Assembly: GCF_001522865.1 (NCBI RefSeq)
Contig: NZ_LOWB01000133.1
Span: forward strand, 1-64,000
Direction: 5' to 3'
Length of the DNA stretch: 64,000 bases
From: Burkholderia sp. TSV86
GTDB lineage: Bacteria; Pseudomonadota; Gammaproteobacteria; Burkholderiales; Burkholderiaceae
Below, in pieces: positions 58,129 through 64,000 of the stretch (the stretch's first letter is position 1; every line of letters starts with the position of its first letter). The notes under the pieces are model-generated. The model ran no database searches. It saw nothing but the letters and a program-made list of their open reading frames with translations, and was not told where the DNA came from. The translations under genes were made by a program, and so were the position numbers.

Positions 58129-59031
58129 TCAATCGAGGTCCTCGACCCGCGCCGGCATTTCCTTCACGAGCCCCCAGACCGCGTCCGCCGCGGGCGACAG
58201 CGAGCGATCGCGCCGCCGCACCAGCTCGACGGTGCGCTCCGCACGCGGCGCAAGCGGCCGCGCGACCAGCGACGAGCCGGCAGGCAGCGGCAACGACAGC
58301 CACGGCAGCACGCTTACCCCGACGCCCGCCTCGACGAGCCCGAACACCGTCGCCGAATGGCCGAGTTCCTGCACGACTCCGGCTGAGACCCGATGCGCGG
58401 CGAGCGCCGCGTCGATCAGCGGACGGCTGCCCGATGCGTAATCGAGCAACACGAGCCGCTCGCCGGAAAGCGCGGTCCACGGCACGGGATCACGCTCGGC
58501 GAGCGGATGATCGGCGCGCGCAATCAAGCAGAACGAATCGGTCATCAGCGGCTCGGCAATCAGATCGCTCGTCGCGAGCGGCCCGATCACGACGCCGAAA
58601 TCCACTTCGCCCGACTTGACCTTGCGCAGCACGTCGCTCTGAACGTCGTCGCGCAAGCCGAGCGCGACGAACGGAAAGCGCCGCTCGCAAGCGGCAACCA
58701 CACGCGGCATCAGCCGGCAGGCGACCGTCGGGCTTGCCGCGACGATCACGCGCCCGCGCCGCTGTTCACCGATCTCGCGAATTTCGCGCAATGTGTCGTC
58801 GAGATCGCCGAGCAGGCGCGATACGCTCGCGATCAGATTCACGCCGACATCGGTGAGCTGCACGTCACGCGTCGTGCGGTCGATCAGCTTGAGTCCAATC
58901 TCGCCCTCCAACTCGCGCACCGAGCGGCTGACGGCCGACTGCGTGAGACCGATCTCGTCGCCTGCCCGACTGAAGCTTTTGAGCCGCGCCACCTCGATGA
59001 ACACGCGCAACTGCCGCAGCGTGATATTCAT
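58129..59031 (-). CDS. LysR-family transcriptional regulator
   Basis: 300 residues. N-terminal helix-turn-helix MNITLRQLRVFIEVARLKSFSRAGDEIGLTQSAVSRSVRELEGEIGLKLIDRTTR (1-55) and a periplasmic-binding-like effector domain (RGRVIVAASPTVACRLMPRVVAACERRFPFVALGLRD...). LysR regulators usually control a divergent neighbour; here the upstream side has no close divergent gene, the next being the DUF4096-like gene 419 bases away. Effector and targets unknown. Confidence 0.92.
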   Translation of the reverse strand: MNITLRQLRVFIEVARLKSFSRAGDEIGLTQSAVSRSVRELEGEIGLKLIDRTTRDVQLTDVGVNLIASVSRLLGDLDDTLREIREIGEQRRGRVIVAASPTVACRLMPRVVAACERRFPFVALGLRDDVQSDVLRKVKSGEVDFGVVIGPLATSDLIAEPLMTDSFCLIARADHPLAERDPVPWTALSGERLVLLDYASGSRPLIDAALAAHRVSAGVVQELGHSATVFGLVEAGVGVSVLPWLSLPLPAGSSLVARPLAPRAERTVELVRRRDRSLSPAADAVWGLVKEMPARVEDLD

Positions 59032-59449
59032 AGCATTGCCTCATTAATCGGACGTATCGATGCGCAATTGTATGCGCGCCCCGTCACGCCGGAGTGTGTC
59101 GGTGCGGTGCAACACAAGCTGAAACGCACGTCTCACGGGCCACGCTGCACAAGATTGGTGATTGTCCTGATTTGCGCGAGGGTCGTTTTGGCGTCTTATA
59201 CGCCCCTAGTTGTCGCGGCCATCGGCGCGCCGTCTAGCGGCTTTGCAGCGATTGCCGTTGACATGGCACGCTTCCTGCGTAAGCAGGCGCACAGGGCTGC
59301 GGGGGTTCGGCCTTCCCGCGGCGGATCACACCGTATCCGCCGTCGCGTGAAGCCGGCGCCCTCACCCGGCACTCGTTCGACGAGTGCCCGACGTGTGGAG
59401 TGCGCAGCGCGGGGCGGCGCACCGGAGATAGCTTCGCTGAGGTGAGGAC
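59032..59449. promoter_or_regulatory. upstream region between lysR and the DUF4096-like gene
   Basis: 418 bases with no supported gene. It holds a TGTGT/ACACA pair (59095-59116), the sigma-54 element at 59264-59279, and in the leader after it two small hairpins (CCTGC/GCAGG, overlapping the promoter end, and CACTCG/CGAGTG near 59382). Confidence 0.5.
59264..59279 (+). promoter_or_regulatory. sigma-54 promoter-like element upstream of the 59.45 kb gene
   Basis: TGGCACG-CTTC-CTGCG: the -24 box is perfect, the -12 box is CTGC, and GG-N10-GC spacing is exact. Start near 59290 leaves a 160-base leader. A TTGACA at 59258-59263 overlaps its edge, but no -10 follows at the right distance. Confidence 0.55.
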
Positions 59450-59851
59450 ATGATGCTGTTCGACGATTTGAGAGATAACGAGTGGGCACTGCTCGAGGGG
59501 CTGTTCTGCGCCGAGCCAGCGCGCAACGAGCGCCGTGGCCGCCCTCGTGTGGAGGCGCGTTCGGTCGTGAACGCCGTTCTTTGGGTGCTGTCGACGGGCG
59601 AAGGCTGGTCGAAACTGCCTGGCCGCTATCCGTCGCCGCCGACTTGCCGTCGACGCTTCGACGAATGGCAGGCCGACGGCACGCTCGCCGAAGTGGTGAA
59701 GCGTCTCGGCTCGAACGGCCGCCAGATCTCGCTGCGCGGCCGTATCGGCGCAAGCGCGGTAAAGCCGCCCGCCCCGCCGAGCCGTGACCGCCTGCGCGGC
59801 GCATTCTGGACCAATCCGGAATCCTGGCGCGCTCCCGTCAAAATGGCGTGA
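59450..59851 (+). CDS. stand-alone transposase N-domain protein (DUF4096-like), copy 3
   Basis: 133 residues. DDLRDNEWALLEGLFCAEPARNERRGRPRVEARSVVNAVLWVLSTGEGWSKLPGRYPSPPTCRRRFDEWQADGTLAEVVKRL is the same IS402-type N-terminal domain as at 30753-31907 but clearly diverged. The C-terminal 45 residues are basic and unrelated to a DDE domain. GAGGTGAGGAC precedes two adjacent ATGs. No terminal repeats were seen around it. Likely a domesticated DNA-binding protein or an old fragment; the good ribosome site and promoter favour the former. Confidence 0.65.
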   Translation: MMLFDDLRDNEWALLEGLFCAEPARNERRGRPRVEARSVVNAVLWVLSTGEGWSKLPGRYPSPPTCRRRFDEWQADGTLAEVVKRLGSNGRQISLRGRIGASAVKPPAPPSRDRLRGAFWTNPESWRAPVKMA

Positions 59852-60046
59852 ACCCTGCCTCCGGGCGGTCCGTAGCGCCGCCCGGATAACGCGCCGGGAT
59901 GCCGGCCCCTCTTTCGCACGCCGTGCCGACGATGCGATCGGGCGACACATCCACTTACCAATATTTACAGCGCACTTTCGCTCTCCCGCATACCTTTACT
60001 GGTACACGGAACGAGCCGTCTATCGGTTCGAAGGGAGCCTTCAACG

Positions 60047-60295
60047 ATGAAACGCTTGCCATTTCTCGCGGCATGCGGCGTTGTCGTTTCGCTGGCGCTC
60101 GCCGCTGCTGCACAAGCCGGCCCGCCTTTGTCGAAGCCGCACGAACGGCGGGATCAGGTCGCGCTTTCACCGGCAAACGCAGCGGCGCATCGCAACCAGT
60201 CCAACGCGCCGCGCGGCGACCTGCGCGGCGATATTGCGAGCAATGCGCGCGAACGTGACGACGCGCAGCGGCCACGCAATCCGAATCGTCAATAA
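60047..60295 (+). CDS. small secreted hydrophilic protein
   Basis: 82 residues. Signal peptide to about residue 24 (VVSLALAAAAQA); the mature part is short, charged and Asn/Arg/Asp-rich (RDQVALSPANAAAHRNQSNAPRGDLRGDI) and looks unfolded. GGGAG precedes the ATG. Family not recognised. A strong terminator lies 105 bases downstream. Confidence 0.65.
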   Translation: MKRLPFLAACGVVVSLALAAAAQAGPPLSKPHERRDQVALSPANAAAHRNQSNAPRGDLRGDIASNARERDDAQRPRNPNRQ

Positions 60296-60400
60296 ATCGC
60301 CGGTACCGGGAAAAATCGGCCGGCCCGGGAACTGCGCGGCACTCACCGAGTCTCAGCATTGCCATGAGCACAGCGTGGCAGCAGCAATGAACCCGGTACC

Positions 60401-60431
60401 GCCCGTATCCTCGCGATACGGGCTTTTTTTT
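60401..60431 (+). terminator. intrinsic terminator after the small secreted protein
   Basis: Perfect 9-base stem GCCCGTATC/GATACGGGC with a five-base loop, followed by eight T (60424-60431). Confidence 0.9.
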
Positions 60432-60454
60432 GGGCCAACCCAATGCAATCTGTG

Positions 60455-60772
60455 CTACAGACGACTCTCCAGGATCGATACCGCGCTTGCCTCGCTGAGC
60501 GCGTAGTCCGCCATCTTGCGATCCTCCCAATCGGCGCGCTTCTCGTCCCGCTCAAGCCGCGCGAATTCAGCACGGCCATTGTCAGTCAGCACTGCGATGT
60601 CGACAGGCGCGTGAAAGCCGGGCGCGGGCGCGACAGTCTTCTGCCGAACCGTATCCATCAAACCCAGCGAACGCAGGTATTCGAACACGCCCGGACGCCT
60701 CGCCCACGGAACTTGACGGTACTGGACACGCCTGAGCGCGTCGAGCACAGCTTCGTTGGAATACGTGGCCAT
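60455..60772 (-). CDS. conserved-looking hypothetical protein
   Basis: 105 residues, mostly helical and charged: MATYSNEAVLDALRRVQYRQ, then VFEYLRSLGLMDTV and VDIAVLTDNGRAEFARLERDEKR. The layout (helices, then a LTDNGR segment) recalls a winged-helix domain, but no family is recognised. It is transcribed against both neighbours and ends 24 bases from the terminator of the convergent gene. The start is supported only by a modest GAATCGAG. Confidence 0.6.
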   Translation of the reverse strand: MATYSNEAVLDALRRVQYRQVPWARRPGVFEYLRSLGLMDTVRQKTVAPAPGFHAPVDIAVLTDNGRAEFARLERDEKRADWEDRKMADYALSEASAVSILESRL

Positions 60773-60975
60773 CTCGATTCTTTCTTAAAGGGCAGCGACA
60801 TTGCAAAGCGGCCTCGCCGGCCGAGATCTCCGCCCACCGACGCCACCACGCAGCTCATGAGGGACCCCTGATTGTCCCTCCCCACTCTCTTCCGACCCGC
60901 GCCCGGCCATTTTGTTCTTACGAAACAGGGGCGGATCATTCTCCATTCCCGAAAAGCTACCTTACCCCAATCAAA

Positions 60976-61698
60976 TTGATTCTGTTCAATTCATTTGTCC
61001 TGCTCTTTGCGACTTTCGTGCTCTACCGCAAGCGCCGTGGCGCGCGCGCCATCGCCATTGCGATCGCCACGCTCTTCTGGCTCATCGCATCCGGATGGCT
61101 CGCGGCGCCGCTTGTCGCACTCGCTGAATTGGGCGTGCGGCCAGTCGAGCATCCGACGATGACAGGCAACACCACGATCGTGATGCTAGGCGCAGGCATC
61201 GAGCAGCGCAACGGCGCTGCCGTCCCGACGCGCGACGCCCTCGCCCGCATCGCGAAAACGGCCGAACTCTATTCGGCATGCATACGAACGGCCTCGCACT
61301 GCACCGTGATCGTATCGGGAGGCGACCCGCAGCGGCCCGGCGTCAGCGAAGCCGCTACATACGCGCCCTATCTGCTCGCACGCGGCGTGGCAAACGGCGA
61401 TCTGGTTCGCGAAGCGCGCAGCCACACCACATACGAAAACGCGCGCTTCACCGCTTCCATATTACGCGCTCAACATTACGACGCGCTGATCCTTGTTACG
61501 ACGTCATACCAGATGCGGCGCGCGCTTCTGGACTTCGACCATTTCGGCATCGCGCCGCAGCCCGTCTACTCGAACCGGCGCGACGCGCAGCTCGGGTGGC
61601 TGCCGCGTTTCGACAATCTTGCCAATGCGGAGCAGGCACTGCACGAAATTCTCGGCATCGCGCAATTTTACGTGTATCGTCAACTTGGCTGGTTTTGA
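60976..61698 (+). CDS. YdcF-family (DUF218) membrane-anchored protein
   Basis: 240 residues from a TTG start. Two hydrophobic segments at the N-terminus (2-17 and 25-50), then the DUF218 fold: NTTIVMLGAGIEQRNG, CTVIVSGGDPQRPGVSEAATYAPYLLARGV, HTTYENARFTASIL and LILVTTSYQMRRALLDFDHFGI. YdcF-like proteins include SanA and ElyC, linked to envelope and peptidoglycan-precursor upkeep. The TTG start is the best available in frame, with CCTTACCCC upstream but no clear ribosome site, so the true start is uncertain. Confidence 0.8.
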   Translation: MILFNSFVLLFATFVLYRKRRGARAIAIAIATLFWLIASGWLAAPLVALAELGVRPVEHPTMTGNTTIVMLGAGIEQRNGAAVPTRDALARIAKTAELYSACIRTASHCTVIVSGGDPQRPGVSEAATYAPYLLARGVANGDLVREARSHTTYENARFTASILRAQHYDALILVTTSYQMRRALLDFDHFGIAPQPVYSNRRDAQLGWLPRFDNLANAEQALHEILGIAQFYVYRQLGWF

Positions 61699-61951
61699 TC
61701 AGTGCTCGGCTGTCTTTCACACCCCAAATATCCTGCCCCGGCGAACCGCCCCGTCTCCGGCGCCTTTCTGGACAAGCGTATGGCGGCGGCATGGCGGGGC
61801 GAACGACTGTTGCGCCCGATCCACGCGGCCGATCGCCGCGATGCAATCGAATGCACTGATCCGTCACTTTTGATAAACTCGGCTCACTCGATTGCAGACG
61901 CCAGACAAATCGGCAACACTCGGGTCCATCACCACTTAGCGGAGGTAAGCA

Positions 61952-62197
61952 ATGAAGAAAATGACCATGGCTATCCTGGTTTCGATGTCGGCTCTGGCTG
62001 GCGCGGCATACGCTCAAGAAAGCACCGAAATCAAGACGATCACCGATCCGGCAAAAATCGCTGAAATCGAGCAGCGCGCGCAAGCGCTGCAACAACAGCA
62101 AGCCGCGCAGCAGTCGGCAGCCGAGGCGCAGCCGGCCCATGAGCACAAGCATCATGGCAAGAAGGGGCACCACAAGGCCGCGAAGAAAGCCCAGTAA
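61952..62197 (+). CDS. small secreted Gln/His/Lys-rich protein
   Basis: 81 residues. Signal peptide ending AYAQ (about 22). The mature part is an acidic-then-Gln-rich helix (IAEIEQRAQALQQQQAAQQSAAEAQ) and a basic His/Lys tail (HEHKHHGKKGHHKAAKKAQ), suggesting metal or polyanion binding. GGAGGTAAGCA precedes the ATG. Family not recognised. Confidence 0.75.
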   Translation: MKKMTMAILVSMSALAGAAYAQESTEIKTITDPAKIAEIEQRAQALQQQQAAQQSAAEAQPAHEHKHHGKKGHHKAAKKAQ

Positions 62198-62223
62198 GTC
62201 CGGCGCATCTCGCTGCACACAAG

Positions 62224-62255
62224 GCCGAATCCGGGTTGCCGGATTCGGCTTTTTC
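62224..62255 (+). terminator. terminator after the Gln/His/Lys-rich protein
   Basis: Perfect 11-base stem GCCGAATCCGG/CCGGATTCGGC with a four-base loop and a T-run at 62250-62254. Confidence 0.92.
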
Positions 62256-62345
62256 ATTCGTGTGCCCCGATGAGCGCGCCGCGCGTTGTGCTAAAGTCGC
62301 GCACCGAACTTTTCCACCCGTGCGCACCCCGGTGCGGAGGACTGA

Positions 62346-62603
62346 ATGAGCAACATCCAACTGGACATCGAATGGACTGACGCCGCAACCCGCAAAATCA
62401 AGCAATTGATGCCGCGCGGCTCCGACGAGGCGTTCCTCGCCCTGCCGCCGATCGAATGCCTGCCGATGGAGGGCGACGTGCTTTTCCTTGGCCCGCAAGG
62501 CAAGCAGCACCCGTTCATCGTCGCGGAACGGCAATATCACCATGACGGCGACGCCGACTGGACCATCATTCTGATTCTCGACGTCCCGAACGCCTCGCAC
62601 TGA
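62346..62603 (+). CDS. conserved-looking hypothetical protein
   Basis: 85 residues with no signal or membrane segment: IQLDIEWTDAATRKIKQLMP, LPPIECLPMEGDVLFLGPQGKQHPFIVAERQYHH and WTIILILDVP suggest a small mostly beta protein. GCGGAGGA precedes the ATG. Family not recognised; no neighbour gives a clue to its role. Confidence 0.7.
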   Translation: MSNIQLDIEWTDAATRKIKQLMPRGSDEAFLALPPIECLPMEGDVLFLGPQGKQHPFIVAERQYHHDGDADWTIILILDVPNASH

Positions 62604-62641
62604 ATGCCGGCGTGTTCCCCCTCCATCGGCCAGCGCAGCAA

Positions 62642-62675
62642 AAAAAATAGCCCGCGCTTCATACGAAGCGCGGGC
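62642..62675 (-). terminator. intrinsic terminator of the candidate RNA
   Basis: Perfect 11-base stem with a four-base loop (ATAC), then a T-rich run on the minus strand (62642-62649). Confidence 0.88.
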
Positions 62676-62856
62676 AAAACCGTCGCCCTACGAGGATAGG
62701 CGACGGGGCCACCGAGATCCGCGCAAACGCGGATCGTCGTTCAGACTGGGCAGCGCGCCAATTGCCGGCAGCCGCCCGATGCGTCGATATCCCATCAGGC
62801 AGGGGGTATTCGAGGCTGAACCTCGCTGTATTCGAAACCCTCCCTGATTACTCCCG
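62650..62856 (-). ncRNA. candidate sigma-54-dependent structured small RNA
   Basis: No credible gene lies between the sigma-54 promoter at 62866-62882 and an intrinsic terminator ending at about 62645. The predicted transcript of about 205 bases has four hairpins: a long 5' stem-loop (62843-62848 with 62794-62799, 62837-62840 with 62804-62807, 62821-62825 with 62811-62815); GATCCGCG/CGCGGATC with loop of four (62716-62735); CGTCGCC/GGCGACG (62681-62705); and the terminator GCCCGCGCTTC/GAAGCGCGGGC (62650-62675) followed on the minus strand by TATTTTTTTT. An open frame of 64 codons starts inside the promoter and crosses all stems, so it is not favoured. Existence and start point are inferred. 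Confidence 0.6.
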
Positions 62857-62865
62857 GAAATAGGG

Positions 62866-62882
62866 AGCAGTTTTCGTGCCAA
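62866..62882 (-). promoter_or_regulatory. sigma-54 promoter of the candidate RNA
   Basis: Minus strand TTGGCACG-AAAA-CTGCT against YTGGCACG-N4-TTGCW: a single mismatch, with exact GG-N10-GC spacing. Start expected near 62855. Confidence 0.8.
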
Positions 62883-62892
62883 TCTGGAAATA

Positions 62893-62917
62893 CTTTTTAA
62901 ATATTTGATTTAAAAAG
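62893..62917. promoter_or_regulatory. IHF-type site and 10-base inverted repeat upstream of the sigma-54 promoter
   Basis: CTTTTTAAAT (62893-62902) and ATTTAAAAAG (62908-62917) form a perfect inverted repeat. On the minus strand 62910-62898 reads AATCAAATATTTA, an exact match to the IHF consensus WATCAA-N4-TTR, centred about 49 bases upstream of the predicted start, the usual place for IHF bending at sigma-54 promoters. Confidence 0.65.
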
Positions 62918-62961
62918 ATTAATTATCCACGGCCTGCTGAAAGTATGATTTCGGCCTATCC

Positions 62962-62985
62962 GTTACGGGGGTGACGTTACGTAAC
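62962..62985. promoter_or_regulatory. candidate upstream activator site for the sigma-54 promoter
   Basis: GTTACG (62962-62967) and a perfect palindrome GTTACGTAAC (62976-62985), 107-130 bases upstream of the predicted start. The related inverted repeat GTTACG/CGTAAC is found upstream of the sigma-54 promoter at 25263. Confidence 0.5.
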
Positions 62986-63046
62986 GCCGCCACTGGCCGA
63001 CACACGGCCGGAAGCGTCGAATGCGCGACGCCCGCCGCCCGTCGGC

Positions 63047-63075
63047 GAAAAAAAAGCCCGCCAAAAGGCGGGCTT
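63047..63075 (-). terminator. intrinsic terminator after bamC
   Basis: Minus strand AAGCCCGCC/GGCGGGCTT with loop TTTT, then a run of T. It begins 40 bases after the bamC stop, so the bamC transcript should end before the candidate RNA region. Confidence 0.92.
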
Positions 63076-63114
63076 GGTGGTGCTTGATGCGGCGAATGCC
63101 GCGCGATGCAGGCG

Positions 63115-64000
63115 TCAACGCATCTGACTGACCAGAAGCGACATGATCTGCCGCGCAGGCGCCGACGTATCGACCGCACCCTTGTCGTCGACAATCGCGA
63201 CACGGGTTTGATCTTCGGCAAGCGCCTTCACGTTCACGAGATATTGCTTCGCCTTCTTTTCCTTCTTGCCATGGAAAAGCTGATTCCAGAAGCCCTGCTC
63301 CTCGGCGCTGAAATCCTTCGGATCGACGTAACGAACGTAGTACAGCCCCTTCGCCCGATCGCGGTCGTCGACCGTGAAATTCGCACGATCGAGCGCGATA
63401 CCGATACGTAGCCACGAGCGGTCATACGACTCGGGAAGCGTCAACTCTGACGGCACATCCGCCGCCGGTTCGCCCGGGCTGCGCGACGCCGACACGCTCG
63501 CAACATTCTGCGCAGCAATCGCCGCAGCAGCTGCCTTGCTCTTGTCGCTCGCGGATTTTGAATTGCTCGGTGCTGCATCGTCGACGATCGGCACGCCGCC
63601 GGCCTTCACGCGCGCATCGTTTTGCGCAAGTACCGCCATCAGGCGCTTCAGGTATTCGGTTTCGAGGCCGGGATCATTAGGCTTCGGCTCCCATTTGCTC
63701 GAATCATTGCCCGGCCCGGTAAGCGCCTCGCGCATCCCCTTCTGGCTGACGAATACATAAGTGCCGCCGTTCGGCGCGACGTCGAGACGCGTGCGGTACT
63801 TGTTGCGCTCCGCCGTCACATAGGAATTGCCCATCGCCTTCGAAATCACGCCGCGAATCAGACCGTCGTTGATCTGCGGGTGCGTTTCGTTCCAGTCCGT
63901 TTCCATCACGCCCTTGTCGCGCTGCTCGACCACGAGCAGAAAACCCTGCTCTTGCCAGAACCGGCGAACCTGCGGCCAGATTTGGGCCGGCGTCTTGTCG
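63115..64000 (-). CDS. bamC: outer-membrane assembly lipoprotein BamC (partial; N-terminus beyond window)
   Basis: About 295 residues are visible; the frame continues past the right edge, so the lipoprotein signal is not seen. TPAQIWPQVRRFWQEQGFLLVVEQ, GVMETDWNETH and YRTRLDVAPNGGTYVFVSQKG form the first helix-grip domain; after a Ser/Ala linker, LTLPESYDRSWLRIGIALDRANFTVDDRDRAKGLYYVRYVDP forms the second. BamC is an accessory lipoprotein of the BAM complex that folds beta-barrel proteins. DapA normally lies upstream in this family's operons, which cannot be checked here. Confidence 0.88.
   Translation of the reverse strand, partial: DKTPAQIWPQVRRFWQEQGFLLVVEQRDKGVMETDWNETHPQINDGLIRGVISKAMGNSYVTAERNKYRTRLDVAPNGGTYVFVSQKGMREALTGPGNDSSKWEPKPNDPGLETEYLKRLMAVLAQNDARVKAGGVPIVDDAAPSNSKSASDKSKAAAAAIAAQNVASVSASRSPGEPAADVPSELTLPESYDRSWLRIGIALDRANFTVDDRDRAKGLYYVRYVDPKDFSAEEQGFWNQLFHGKKEKKAKQYLVNVKALAEDQTRVAIVDDKGAVDTSAPARQIMSLLVSQMR

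Noticed and set aside
59258..59263. TTGACA as a sigma-70 -35 box for the 59.45 kb gene
   Set aside because: No -10-like sequence at 16-18 bases; the overlapping sigma-54 element fits better.
58393..59445. A 350-codon plus-strand frame
   Set aside because: Antisense of the LysR gene, running on into its upstream region.
62688..62882. A 64-codon open frame inside the candidate RNA
   Set aside because: Its only start is a TTG within the sigma-54 promoter itself, there is no ribosome site, and the frame ignores four strong hairpins. A shorter internal start cannot be excluded.
1..64000. CRISPR arrays, prophage, replication origin or integron
   Set aside because: No regularly spaced repeats, phage structural genes, DnaA-box clusters or integrase genes were found.

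Overview
The window is a GC-rich, gene-dense stretch of a betaproteobacterial chromosome. Gene content and order point to Burkholderia, most likely the pseudomallei/thailandensis/mallei group: rimP-nusA-infB-rbfA-truB beside an EmrAB-type pump, typA beside the odhA-odhB-lpdA operon, a second Hfq with a glycine-rich tail, PsrA next to FadD, and a Tad pilus locus. This is recognised from protein sequence and synteny only; no search was run.

Layout. 1-1.25 kb: edge of an IS3-family element, a tRNA-Leu(CAG) with promoter and terminator, and a decayed phosphoesterase fragment. 1.4-10.3 kb: SulP transporter, ParB-like protein, GNAT acetyltransferase, MFS transporter, psrA with a good PsrA box, fadD, and a DUF1571 protein. 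10.4-11.6 kb: small secreted Asp/His-rich protein and hfq2. 11.8-24.7 kb: leftward Tad/Flp pilus operon flp-cpaA-tadE-cpaB-cpaC-cpaE-tadA-tadB-tadC-tadD-DUF3613-tadG, ending in a sigma-54 activator gene. 24.7-25.3 kb: AT-rich divergent control region. 25.3-29.9 kb: rightward operon of two repetitive 'NPLAPVTG' lipoproteins (the second frameshifted) and a ShlB/FhaC-type transporter. 30.1-32.1 kb: DUF2147 gene and a decayed tandem duplication with two stand-alone transposase-N-domain (DUF4096-like) proteins. 32.1-41.4 kb: zapE, lpdA, odhB, odhA, typA. 41.6-46.7 kb: MarR regulator and three-part drug efflux pump. 46.8-53.2 kb: truB, rbfA, infB, nusA, rimP, with an apparent leader attenuator. 53.2-59 kb: mostly non-coding stretch, rluB, scpB, a LysR regulator. 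59-64 kb: a third DUF4096-like protein, small secreted proteins, YdcF-like protein, a structured non-coding region, and bamC running off the edge.

The most interesting theme is sigma-54 control. The last gene of the Tad operon encodes a sigma-54 activator with an atypical N-terminal domain. The divergent lipoprotein/ShlB operon has a near-consensus sigma-54 promoter (GG-N10-GC) with inverted GTTACG...CGTAAC sites 160-200 bases upstream. A second near-perfect sigma-54 promoter at about 62.87 kb, with a consensus IHF site and a GTTAC-GTAAC palindrome upstream, faces about 205 bases with no convincing gene but four hairpins, the last an intrinsic terminator: a candidate undescribed sigma-54-dependent small RNA. 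A third sigma-54 element lies upstream of the 59.45 kb gene. I infer a linked regulon joining Tad pili, repetitive surface lipoproteins and the RNA; motif searches, transcript mapping and activator deletion would test it.
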